Assembly (NCBI RefSeq): GCF_015553355.1
Contig: NZ_JADNGN010000021.1
Coordinates: forward strand, 1 to 39,037
Length of the DNA: 39,037 bases
DNA from: Collinsella aerofaciens
GTDB taxonomy: Bacteria > Actinomycetota > Coriobacteriia > Coriobacteriales > Coriobacteriaceae
Direction: 5' to 3'
Position numbers and translations under genes: made by a program. Below the pieces are notes generated by a model. That model was given only the letters and a program-made list of their open reading frames with translations, had not been told where the DNA came from and searched no databases. This document shows positions 1 through 8,195 of this stretch, piece after piece; positions within the stretch are counted from its first letter, which is position 1, and each line of letters opens with the position of its first letter.

Positions 1-44
1 CCCCGCCGGCCCCGCGCGTGAACGCGTGGTTGAGCTGCCGCGAA

Positions 45-197
45 CAAAACTATGCCGGTTTACGGGGCTGGAGAGCGAACCCCCGACCATACCGAAAATC
101 GCGAAACCAAAACCGCAGGTAGACGGCTTGCCATTTTTTAGAAATCGCAGGTATGGATGAGGGTTCTGACTTTAGCCCCGTAATCCGGCATACTTTT
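45..197. repeat. Palindromic element type B, copy 1
   Basis: The ends form an imperfect inverted repeat (about 20 of 22 positions): AAAACTATGCCGGTTTACGG at 45 and its complement ending at 197. The centre carries AAAACCGCAGGTAG, a core shared with the type A elements. A second type B copy lies at 7383-7534 on the other side of the adhesin gene, and by its core it is in the opposite orientation. No reading frame is credible here. It is probably a non-autonomous MITE-like or REP-like element. Confidence 0.7.
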
Positions 198-224
198 GAA
201 ATGGCACCATATCCGTAGCAGCCC

Positions 225-264
225 CTGATTCCCCGGGGACGGAGGAAAACGGATCATTTTGGCC
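225..264. repeat. 40-bp motif C, copy 1
   Basis: A 40-bp block beginning CTGATTCCCC and containing GGGGACGGAGGAAAACGG followed by ATCATTTTGGCC. Near-identical copies lie at 464-503 and 7302-7341, all in the same orientation. Each sits next to a palindromic element, so it looks like part of the same repeat cassette. No function is assigned. Confidence 0.75.
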
Positions 265-290
265 TCGCGAGGGCGCCCGCGCGACCCGTC

Positions 291-452
291 CGCCACGAAA
301 TGGGCCTATCTACTACGTTTGAGCCGCTGCTCTCAACCATGGCAAAAAACGCAAAAACAAAACCGCAGGTAGAACGCCTGCGGTTTTTCGTGAAACACGG
401 TTATAGCCAGGGGTATCGGGTCAAACGTAGTAGATGGACCAGTTTCGTGGCG
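291..452. repeat. Palindromic element type A, copy 1 (162 bp)
   Basis: The ends are inverted: CGCCACGAAA plus CTACTACGTTTGA on the left, TCAAACGTAGTAG plus TTTCGTGGCG on the right. The centre is a stem, AAAACCGCAGGTAGAACG paired with CGCCTGCGGTTTT, that could terminate transcription in both directions. A second copy of exactly the same length lies at 7129-7290 in direct orientation, 6838 bp away. The two copies bracket the adhesin gene. Confidence 0.8.
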
Positions 453-463
453 GGCATCGCCAA

Positions 464-503
464 CTGATCCCCCGGGGACGGAGGAAAACGGATCATTTTG
501 GCC
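464..503. repeat. 40-bp motif C, copy 2
   Basis: The same 40-bp block as at 225-264, here directly after type A copy 1. It differs at only a few positions. The third copy (7302-7341) follows type A copy 2 at the same relative spacing, so type A plus motif C behaves as one unit. Confidence 0.75.
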
Positions 504-544
504 TGTCGGCTCCGAGTCGCACCTGTTTTCCTGCGAAAACGCCG

Positions 545-624
545 TGTCTCAACTTTGGTGAGACATTTGTCTCACGCCCAAAACTGAATCTGGAACGTGT
601 GTCACCTGCCCTAATTGTGTCTCA
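545..624. promoter_or_regulatory. TGTCTCA operator-like array upstream of the adhesin
   Basis: A perfect 8+2+8 palindrome, GTGAGACATTTGTCTCAC, lies at 558-575. Extra TGTCTCA half-sites lie at 545-551 and 618-624, a variant TGTGTCAC at 597-604, and GGGAGACAC overlaps the ribosome-binding region at 667-675. This clustering in the 130 bases before the adhesin start looks like a multi-site operator for a dimeric regulator. The regulator is unknown. I could not assign a convincing -35/-10 pair, so the position relative to the transcription start is open. Confidence 0.55.
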
Positions 625-676
625 TTTCGTAACTTTAGGCTGATGCAAGGTCTGATCCTGCGAGAAGGGAGACACG

Positions 677-3600
677 ATGAGCAGGTACACGAGGGGTCTC
701 TTGGCGGTGATACTGGCCGTAGTGCTGGTATTGCCAGCCGCAGCATTCGCCATGCTGCCCGAGGCCAACGCCAGGTCCAGCACAGGAATGGATGGACCGA
801 CGGCGAGTGAAAAGATCGTCGACTACGACACCAGCGACCGCTGGAAGTACTGGGCCGGCGGCATTGACGGCAAGGAAACTACAACTCAAAACATCGGCCG
901 AATCTGGACCGACAAGACGGTCAAGGCGGTCAAGGACGGAAAGTCAGATTTCCTGACCACGCTGTCTGCTATCTCCTCGACATCCGATACAACGATTTCC
1001 GGCAAGCCGCTCGACATCGTGATGGTGCTGGATGCCTCGGGCTCGATGGATGATGAGATGAGCAGAAGCGACCGTACCAAGCGTATCGATGCGTTGAAGG
1101 CGGCCGCCAATAGCTTTATTGACACTATCGCAACGCAAAACGAAAGCATTAAAGATCCGTCCAAGCAGCACAAGGTCGCCATCGTAAAGTTTTCGGGCGA
1201 GATGACTAATCAGGTCGGCAACGGCACTTATCGCGAAGGTGGCTACACCTACAACTACTCGCAGACCATGAAGGATCTGACGCTCTGCAGCAAGGGCAAA
1301 GGTAAAGGTGCGGAGAGCCTAAAGAGTACGGTCAACCTCATCAGTCCTGCCGGTTCCACGCGCGCCGACTATGGCTTGGAGCTGGCTGATGGGCAATTTT
1401 CGTCTCCGTCTGGTCGCGCCGATGCCAAGAAGGTCGTTGTCTTCTTCACGGATGGCTCACCTACGAGTTCTAATGGATTCGAGGCAAGTGTTGCCAATAG
1501 CGCCATCAACAGTGCAAAGAGCCTCAAGGCCAATGGCGCCGACATTTACACAATCGGCATCTTTGACGGCGCAGACCCCAGTGCCGAACCCACGGCTGAG
1601 GACACAAGCAACGAGAACAAGTTCATGCATGCCGTGTCGAGCAACTATCCGAGCGCCTCGTCAAGCATTACTAATGAGGGCTTCCGTAAAAAGTGGGTCA
1701 TCGACTATGGTGCACGTGCGGAAAACTCCGGTTACTACAAGTCGGCAACTAGCGCCGCTGAGCTCGAGAAGATCTTCGAAGAGATCTCGGGAAGCATTAT
1801 CCAGACTGGTTATCCGACCGAAGTCCATGACGGTTATGGCGAGCATGAGTCCGGCTACATCACGTTTACCGACCAGCTGGGCGACTTTATGCAGGTCGAC
1901 GGCTTTATATACAACGGCACGACGCTTGACAAGCCGACAAAGATCGAGGACAACGTCGACACCTACACATTTGCTGACGATGCCGCGCACCTGGTCATCA
2001 CCGTTCAGCATGCCAAAAAGGACGAGCCCCGGACCGGCGATATCGTAACGGTCAAGATTCCCGCGTCGCTGATTCCGCTGCGCCACTTTAAGATCACCGA
2101 TGGTGTACTTACGGTCGACGATACTAAGCCCATCCAGGTGAACTACACCTCGAGCGTTAAGAAAGACGCGCTCAATAACCTGTTTACGCCCGAGAGCGTA
2201 CCGAGGCTCGAGGACTACATCAAGAGCAATACGACCACCACGGAGAACGACTCAAAGACCGTTAGCTTCTACGCGAACAAGTGGAGCCGTGGCGAGCTGG
2301 GCGATACGATCGCGAACTTCGAGCCTGCCGATTCCAACCGCTACTACTATTTCCAGAAGCAGACCCCCATTTACACGGATAGGGACTGCAAGACGCCAGC
2401 GAAGGACTCGATCCCGCTGGCTGCCAAGGGCACCTATTACTACAAGGATGAGTTTGAGGTAGCGGGCGAAGGCGGCAAGGTTGAATCCAGTACTGCCGTT
2501 ATCGAGTTTACCGGCGAAGACGCCGCGAGCTCTGAGGACGCCTTCGTGCGCGACACGAGCGGAAACCTGTCGTTCAAGAAGGGAACCGCACGCCTTGCCT
2601 TTATTGACGAACTCCACACCACCAAGAAGAGTGTGGGCGGCAACCGCACCAGTACCGCGGATGACGTGCTCAACCCCAAGTGGAACAACAACGCCACGGA
2701 GGTTGACGTTCACCTGGGCAACAACGGCAAGATCAGCTTTGATATAACGCCGGCAACGGTGGATACCAAGGCCGACTTTGGCCTGACCAAGGTGCTCGAG
2801 GGCCGCGATTGGACGGCTACCGATGAGTTTAAGTTTGAGCTCTCCGCGACGCCCAAGAATGACGCTCCGATGCCTGCGTCCACGGACGCGACTGTGACCA
2901 GGGACAACACGGCTATCGACTTCGGCGAGATCACCTACAACAAGCCGGGTGAGTACACCTATGAGGTCCGCGAGGTCAAGGGCAAGCTGGGTGGCATCAC
3001 CTACAGCGATAACGTCGCGAAGATTACCGTGAAGGTAACCGTCGATACTGCCGGAAAGCTGACGGCCAAGGTTACAAAGGCCGAGGACAAGGTGTTCACG
3101 AACACCTATAGCGCCAAGACGGAAACTCCGCTGACTCTTGAGGCTACCAAGACGCTCACAGGGCGCCCGATGGCCGATGACGAATTCAAGTTTGCGCTGA
3201 GCTACGCGGGGCACGACGAGGCTCTGCTAGAGACCACCAACAAGGGTGGCAAGGTTGAGTTCGGTCCGCTGACGTACACGACCAAGTCGCTCGCCAAGCT
3301 GGTCGAGGAAGACAAGGCATCGCTTGATGCCAGCTCAGGCAAGCCCACGTGGACCATTCATTACGTCGCTGCCGAGCAGACCGGTGAGCTGCCCGCGGGC
3401 ATGAGCGCTACCGTGTCGGCAATTGACGCGTATGTGACCGTTGTCGACAACGGCGATGGTACCCTGACGGCGACGGCTGTCTACGGCGATGCCGGCAACG
3501 AGTTTGTGAACGCCTACACTGCCGCGCCTGCCGAGGCATCGCTTGTGGGCAAGAAGAATCTGCAGGTTCCTGATGGCCTGACCCCGGCTGACATTGCCGG

Positions 3601-6600
3601 CAAGTTCACCTTTACCGTGACCGGTGAAGAGGGCGCACCCATGCCCGCGAACGCGAGCGTGACCAATGATGCCAAGGGCAAGGTCGACTTTGGCAAGATT
3701 ACCTTTACGCTCGACGACCTTAACAAGGCTCTGGGCGAGAAGCCCGAGAAGCGCGAGCACACCTTTACCTACACCGTGACCGAGTCCGGCGAGGTCGCTG
3801 GCGTGACCAACGACGCCGAGCCTTCGCATACGGTTTCCTTCACCGTGACCGATGACGGCAAGGGCAAACTGAGCGTGTCCCGCAACCCGGACGGCAACGC
3901 GGCATTTACGTTCACCAATACCTACAGCGTGACGCCTGACGAGTTCAGCGTCACCGACCAGATCACCGCGACCAAGGTCCTGACCGGCCGCGACATGGCT
4001 GAGGGCGAGTTCTCCTTCGAGCTCGTCGAGGGCGAGGGCAAGGACGCCAAGGTCGTTGCCACCGGCAAGAACGCCGCCGATGGCAAGATCACGATGAGCG
4101 CCATCGAGTACACCAAGGCTGGAACGCACACCTACACGCTACGCGAGGTCAAGGGCAACGCCGGCGGTATCACCTACAGCGATGCCAAGTTCACCATCGA
4201 GACCACCATCACCGACAACGGCGACGGTACCCTCAAGGCCGAGCATGTCCTGAAGGGCACCGAGCCCGCCGAGTTCAAGAACTCCTACAGTGTGACCCCG
4301 ATCGACGCAGAGCTCGACTTTGACCTGAGCAAGGCCATTGACGGCCGCGACTGGACGGATGCGGACAAGTTCAGCTTTACCGTCACCGCCCCCGAGGGCA
4401 CCCCGCTGCCCGATCCCGCAACCGTAACCGTGAGCAAGAAGGACGCGAAGGACGGCATCGCAGCCATCAAGTTCGGCAAGATCCACTACACGGCTGCTGG
4501 AACCTACAAGTACGAGATCCGCGAGAACGCGGGCAGCGCGGCAGGCATGACGTATGACGGACATGTCGCGACCGCCGAAGTGACCGTGACTGATAACGGC
4601 AAGGGCGTCCTGACCGCCAACGTCACCAAGAAGGAAAACGGACGCTTTACCAACATGTACCGCTCTGAGCTCGATTACGCCGCGGCCGGCGGCCTTAAGC
4701 TTAGCAAGGCCCTCTCCGGACGTCCCATGACCGAGGGCCAGTTCACCTTTACCGTGAAGCCCGCCGACGAGGCTTCGGCCAATGCGCTCGGCCTGCTGCC
4801 CGGCGCCAACAACTTCCAGTCCCCTGCAACGGCAGAGGCGACGGTCGGTCTGATTGATATTCTGGCGGGCCATGAGGTCAAGTTTACGCAGGCTGACGCC
4901 GGCAAGACCTTCAAATATACCGTGGCCGAGAAGAACGACGGCAAGCCCGGTTACACCTACGACAACGCCGAGCGCACGGTGACGATCGTTATCGCCGATG
5001 ACGGCGCCGGTACGCTTACCGCTACCACGACCGTTTCCGGCGGTCCCGAGGGTACGCATACGACGGTCCACAAGAGCGGTGAGAACAAGGTCGAGAGTGC
5101 CCTGGTCCCGTTCCACAACAGTTACAGCGCTACGACCAACACGCCTGGTGGCACCGCTGCTCAGGTCGTTGCCACCAAGACTCTGACCGGTCGCCCGATG
5201 GCCGACGGCGAGTTCTGGTTCGGCATCGCCTATCAGGGTGAGCTTGTGGCATACGAAAACCTCAAGCCCAATATCGGCGGGCACGTGAGCTTTGATACGC
5301 TGCACTACGACACTAAGATGCTTGCTAATCTTGAGGCTGCTGGGCTTGCTTATCGTACCGATAAGGACGGTAAGCTTGCCTGGACCATTAACTACACGGC
5401 CTACGAAGATTTATTCGGGCTGCCGAATGGCGTTTCCGCTACAACGTGGAGCTTTGGCTTTAAGGTTATCGTCGTCGACAACGGTGACGGTACCCTGACG
5501 GCAACGGTCGACTACGGCGGCGTCGAGCCCTTGTTCGAGAACGTCTACGGCGCCGAAGCCGTCGATGCCGCGCTCACCGGCATTAAGAAGCTCCAAGCTG
5601 CCGAGGGCCTGACCCCGGCTGACATCACGGGCAAGTTCACCTTTACCGTGACCGCCGACGAGTCTGGTGCCCCGATGCCCGAGCGCACGACCGCAACCAA
5701 CGACGCGGCTGGCAACGTGGACTTTGGCAAGATCCACTTTACGCTCGAGGACCTCAACCGCGCTCTGGGCGTGACGGACGATGCGACCGATAAGGCCGAG
5801 GCAGACGAAGCTGACGAAGCCGAGGCCGACGAGGCAGAGGCTGAAGAGGCCGACACCGATGCCAACGCCGACGAGCCCAGCGACGAGCCCGAGCCCGCAG
5901 CCCCCACCGCTCCGCGCTCGCACACCTTTACTTACACGGTGACCGAGTCCGGTAGTGCCCCTGGCGTGACCAATGACACCAACGCCACGCGCAAGGTTTC
6001 CTACACCGTGTCTGACGACGGTGCCGGGCATCTGAGCGTCAAGCGCGAAGGCGACGACGGTGCTGCCTTCACGTTTACCAACACCTACGGCGTGGCACCT
6101 ACCGATTCGTCCGTGACCGATCAGGTCAAGACGGTCAAGCGTCTGACCGGCCGCGATCTTGCAGCTGACGAGTTCACGTTTGAGCTGCTCGAGGACGGTG
6201 TGGTTGTCGCTAGCGGTACCAACGACGTCAACGGTAACGTTACGCTGAGCCCGATCCGCTACGAGGCACCCGGCACGCACACGTACATGCTGCGCGAGGC
6301 TTGCCCCAACGCGCTCGGCCTGTACAAGGGCGTCACCTATGACGGCACGACCTACACCGTCGTGACCACCGTCTCCGACAACGGCGACGGCACGCTGACC
6401 GCGACGCACAAGCTCGAGGGAACCACCGAGTCGGCTGGCTTTACCAACAAGTATCACGCCATGCCTACGCAGGTTTCCATCGGCGCTATCAAGGTGCTCG
6501 AGGGACGCGAGCTCAAGAAGGACGAGTTTAGCTTTAAGCTCGTTGGCGAGGACGTCGAGTCCACCGTCACCAACGATGCCGACGGCAAGATCAACTTCGA

Positions 6601-6988
6601 CAAGTTCGAGTACGACGAGCCCGGTACGTACGTCTACACCATCAGCGAGGTCAAGGGCGACGAGGCCGGTATGACCTACGACAAGTCCGTCTTTACCGCG
6701 ACCGTTAACGTGGTCGACGACGGCGAGGGCAACCTCAAGGCGAACGTCGCCTTTACCAAGGGCGACAAGAGCGTCGAGGGTATCGTGTTCAACAACACGT
6801 ACAAGAAGTCCGAGACGCCCGTGCCGACGCCCGATCCCGGCACGCCCAAGACCGTGACGAACATCGTCAAGACGGTCAAGGGTTTCCTGCCCACCACGGG
6901 CGACCAGCAGGCTGCCGCACTGCTCATGGCATTTGTTATCGCCATGGCCGGCGTCGGAGCCCTAGTCTGGGGTATCCGTAAGCGCTAG
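677..6988 (+). CDS. Giant LPxTG-anchored adhesin: VWA domain plus ten FctA/Spy0128-type isopeptide repeats
   Basis: A secreted, sortase-anchored surface protein, probably an adhesin or pilus-like stalk. Residues 1-34 form a signal peptide. A von Willebrand A domain covers about 110-375, with a MIDAS DASGS motif (D119, S121, S123) and FTDGSP at 257-262. Residues 375-695 are unassigned. Ten FctA-type repeats follow, with K-x-L-x-GR motifs whose candidate isopeptide lysines are near 705, 825, 959, 1100, 1219, 1344, 1501, 1637, 1821 and 1939. Most units show the Tyr-x-Tyr...Glu segment, and each ends in a Phe-x-Asn-x-Tyr type motif. That is the Lys-Glu-Asn set known from Spy0128. Repeats 2-4 resemble 7-9 as a block. 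An Ala/Glu/Asp-rich insert occupies about 1703-1747. LPTTG is at 2071-2075, followed by a membrane helix and RKR. The start is supported by AAGGGAG 5 bases upstream. No sortase gene is in the window, so a housekeeping sortase elsewhere must process it. Confidence 0.93.
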   Translation: MSRYTRGLLAVILAVVLVLPAAAFAMLPEANARSSTGMDGPTASEKIVDYDTSDRWKYWAGGIDGKETTTQNIGRIWTDKTVKAVKDGKSDFLTTLSAISSTSDTTISGKPLDIVMVLDASGSMDDEMSRSDRTKRIDALKAAANSFIDTIATQNESIKDPSKQHKVAIVKFSGEMTNQVGNGTYREGGYTYNYSQTMKDLTLCSKGKGKGAESLKSTVNLISPAGSTRADYGLELADGQFSSPSGRADAKKVVVFFTDGSPTSSNGFEASVANSAINSAKSLKANGADIYTIGIFDGADPSAEPTAEDTSNENKFMHAVSSNYPSASSSITNEGFRKKWVIDYGARAENSGYYKSATSAAELEKIFEEISGSIIQTGYPTEVHDGYGEHESGYITFTDQLGDFMQVDGFIYNGTTLDKPTKIEDNVDTYTFADDAAHLVITVQHAKKDEPRTGDIVTVKIPASLIPLRHFKITDGVLTVDDTKPIQVNYTSSVKKDALNNLFTPESVPRLEDYIKSNTTTTENDSKTVSFYANKWSRGELGDTIANFEPADSNRYYYFQKQTPIYTDRDCKTPAKDSIPLAAKGTYYYKDEFEVAGEGGKVESSTAVIEFTGEDAASSEDAFVRDTSGNLSFKKGTARLAFIDELHTTKKSVGGNRTSTADDVLNPKWNNNATEVDVHLGNNGKISFDITPATVDTKADFGLTKVLEGRDWTATDEFKFELSATPKNDAPMPASTDATVTRDNTAIDFGEITYNKPGEYTYEVREVKGKLGGITYSDNVAKITVKVTVDTAGKLTAKVTKAEDKVFTNTYSAKTETPLTLEATKTLTGRPMADDEFKFALSYAGHDEALLETTNKGGKVEFGPLTYTTKSLAKLVEEDKASLDASSGKPTWTIHYVAAEQTGELPAGMSATVSAIDAYVTVVDNGDGTLTATAVYGDAGNEFVNAYTAAPAEASLVGKKNLQVPDGLTPADIAGKFTFTVTGEEGAPMPANASVTNDAKGKVDFGKITFTLDDLNKALGEKPEKREHTFTYTVTESGEVAGVTNDAEPSHTVSFTVTDDGKGKLSVSRNPDGNAAFTFTNTYSVTPDEFSVTDQITATKVLTGRDMAEGEFSFELVEGEGKDAKVVATGKNAADGKITMSAIEYTKAGTHTYTLREVKGNAGGITYSDAKFTIETTITDNGDGTLKAEHVLKGTEPAEFKNSYSVTPIDAELDFDLSKAIDGRDWTDADKFSFTVTAPEGTPLPDPATVTVSKKDAKDGIAAIKFGKIHYTAAGTYKYEIRENAGSAAGMTYDGHVATAEVTVTDNGKGVLTANVTKKENGRFTNMYRSELDYAAAGGLKLSKALSGRPMTEGQFTFTVKPADEASANALGLLPGANNFQSPATAEATVGLIDILAGHEVKFTQADAGKTFKYTVAEKNDGKPGYTYDNAERTVTIVIADDGAGTLTATTTVSGGPEGTHTTVHKSGENKVESALVPFHNSYSATTNTPGGTAAQVVATKTLTGRPMADGEFWFGIAYQGELVAYENLKPNIGGHVSFDTLHYDTKMLANLEAAGLAYRTDKDGKLAWTINYTAYEDLFGLPNGVSATTWSFGFKVIVVDNGDGTLTATVDYGGVEPLFENVYGAEAVDAALTGIKKLQAAEGLTPADITGKFTFTVTADESGAPMPERTTATNDAAGNVDFGKIHFTLEDLNRALGVTDDATDKAEADEADEAEADEAEAEEADTDANADEPSDEPEPAAPTAPRSHTFTYTVTESGSAPGVTNDTNATRKVSYTVSDDGAGHLSVKREGDDGAAFTFTNTYGVAPTDSSVTDQVKTVKRLTGRDLAADEFTFELLEDGVVVASGTNDVNGNVTLSPIRYEAPGTHTYMLREACPNALGLYKGVTYDGTTYTVVTTVSDNGDGTLTATHKLEGTTESAGFTNKYHAMPTQVSIGAIKVLEGRELKKDEFSFKLVGEDVESTVTNDADGKINFDKFEYDEPGTYVYTISEVKGDEAGMTYDKSVFTATVNVVDDGEGNLKANVAFTKGDKSVEGIVFNNTYKKSETPVPTPDPGTPKTVTNIVKTVKGFLPTTGDQQAAALLMAFVIAMAGVGALVWGIRKR

Positions 6989-7001
6989 GCGCGCTGACAG
7001 C

Positions 7002-7025
7002 GCCCGGGGCCAAAAGGCCCCGGGC
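7002..7025 (+). terminator. GC-rich hairpin after the adhesin gene
   Basis: A perfect 10-bp stem, GCCCGGGGCC/GGCCCCGGGC, with an AAAA loop, lies 13 bases after the stop codon. There is no clear U-tract, so it may act as an mRNA 3' stabiliser or work together with the next hairpin. Confidence 0.55.
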
Positions 7026-7067
7026 CGCTGGCGAAAAGCCAAAAATGTAGCCCCCACCCCACCCCCA

Positions 7068-7108
7068 GCCGCCACGGAGGTATCTCCCTCCTCCGTGGCG
7101 GCGCTTTT
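7068..7108 (+). terminator. Rho-independent terminator of the adhesin transcript
   Basis: A 13-bp perfect stem (7068-7080 with 7090-7102) with a 9-base loop, followed by GCTTTTG. This is the main terminator candidate for the adhesin gene. Confidence 0.75.
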
Positions 7109-7128
7109 GTGCGTAGGCGAGAAGGGTT

Positions 7129-7290
7129 CGCCACGAAACCGGCCCATCTACTACGTTTAGTCCCTTACCCCCAACCATGCTAAAAAACGCGAAAACAAAA
7201 CCGCAGGTAGTACGCCTGCGGTTTTGTTCAAAATGAAGGTATGGTCAGGGGTATCGAGTCAAACGTAGTAGATGGGCCGATTTCGTGGCG
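7129..7290. repeat. Palindromic element type A, copy 2 (162 bp)
   Basis: Direct repeat of 291-452 with the same length, the same terminal inverted arms (CGCCACGAAA...TTTCGTGGCG; CTACTACGTTT...AAACGTAGTAG) and the same central CCGCAGGTAG/CTGCGG stem. It lies just after the adhesin terminator. Confidence 0.8.
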
Positions 7291-7301
7291 GGCGGTTTCG
7301 G

Positions 7302-7341
7302 CTGATCCATTGGGGACGGAGGAAAACGGCTCATTTTGGTC
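7302..7341. repeat. 40-bp motif C, copy 3
   Basis: Same 40-bp block as 225-264 and 464-503 (GGGGACGGAGGAAAACGG core followed by TCATTTTGG), 11 bases after type A copy 2. Confidence 0.75.
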
Positions 7342-7382
7342 CCGCGAGGCTGGCGGAGACACTCGTGCAGGGCCGCCCGAAC

Positions 7383-7534
7383 AAAACTATGCCGGTTTAC
7401 TACGATGAATCCGAGATTCCTGACCACACCCGCATTTTTGCAAATATCGCAAGTGTTCTACCTGCGGTTTTGTAAGTGCGCAATTTGCCGTGGTCGGAGA
7501 TATGCGGTTCATCGTAGTAAACCGGCATAGTTTT
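7383..7534. repeat. Palindromic element type B, copy 2
   Basis: The terminal arms are perfect 27-bp inverted repeats, starting AAAACTATGCCGG and ending CCGGCATAGTTTT, and include TACTACGATGAA/TTCATCGTAGTA. The core CTACCTGCGGTTTTG is in the opposite orientation to that of copy 1 at 45-197. The element separates the adhesin locus from the response-regulator gene and may also stop transcripts arriving from either side. Confidence 0.75.
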
Positions 7535-7565
7535 GAAATGGCATCAAATTGGCGGCAGCCAGCGG

Positions 7566-8195
7566 CTAGCCTCGCAGATAGGCGATGGCGATTTGCGTGC
7601 GGTTGCGTAGCCCCATCTTGGCTAGGATTGAGCTGATGTGGTTGCGCACGGTGCCTTCGCCCATGTAGGCGGTGGCGGCGATCTCCTTGTTGTCGAGGCC
7701 GCGGGCGATGAGCTCGGCGACTTCGAACTCGCGGTCGGTCAGGCTGGCGAAGGCTGCGGGCCGGCGGGGCGTGCCCGCTTTGACGCCCGTTCCGTCAAAG
7801 TCGATGTCCTCGATCGCCTTGCCCTCGAGTATGCGTTTACCGTCCATGACCTGCGCCAACGCCGGCGGAATGGCGGCGACATCGGTTTTGATCAGGTAGC
7901 CGCGGGCGCCCAACTTGAGCGCCGACACAATGTACTCGTCATCCGAGAATGTCGTCAGAAACACCACGCGTGCCGCAGGATCGCGCTCAAGAATCTCGCG
8001 CGCCGCCGATAGGCCGTCGCGTCCCGGCATCTGAATGTCGAGCAGCGCGATATCGGGTGCGTGTTCGGCATAGAGCGAAACCGCGTCGTTGCCGTTGGCG
8101 CCGGTACCCACTACCTCGATCTGCGGCTGGGCGCCCAGGATAATCTTGAGCGAATCGACCACTAAGCGGTCGTCGTCGACAACGATGAGCCTCAT
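7566..8195 (-). CDS. NarL/FixJ-type response regulator
   Basis: DNA-binding output of a two-component system. The receiver domain (about 1-120) has the acidic pair D8/D9, the phosphoacceptor D53 in LLDIQMPGRDG, a T81/T82 switch position and K103. The LuxR-type helix-turn-helix covers about 146-205 (LTDREFEVAELIARG, then KEIAATAYMGEGTVRNHIS). The 209-aa length is typical of the NarL/DesR class. The ATG overlaps the stop of the upstream kinase gene (ATGA at 8192-8195), so the two are translationally coupled. The neighbouring divergent ABC-2 exporter genes are the likely target, as in many Gram-positive DesK/NarL plus ABC modules. That link is inferred from position. Confidence 0.95.
   Translation of the reverse strand: MRLIVVDDDRLVVDSLKIILGAQPQIEVVGTGANGNDAVSLYAEHAPDIALLDIQMPGRDGLSAAREILERDPAARVVFLTTFSDDEYIVSALKLGARGYLIKTDVAAIPPALAQVMDGKRILEGKAIEDIDFDGTGVKAGTPRRPAAFASLTDREFEVAELIARGLDNKEIAATAYMGEGTVRNHISSILAKMGLRNRTQIAIAYLRG

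Noticed and set aside
434-643. Small open frame between repeat element A1 and the adhesin gene
   Set aside because: It runs through the repeat motif C and the operator array, has no ribosome site and no conserved pattern.
4139-5305. Long open frame (388 codons) on the minus strand inside the adhesin gene
   Set aside because: It lies entirely antisense to conserved FctA repeats, has no recognisable domain or ribosome site, and similar antisense frames recur along the repeats because of codon bias.
291-7341. CRISPR array or phage attachment sites formed by the repeats around the adhesin
   Set aside because: Repeats are few, long and palindromic without regular spacers, and no cas, integrase or phage gene is present.
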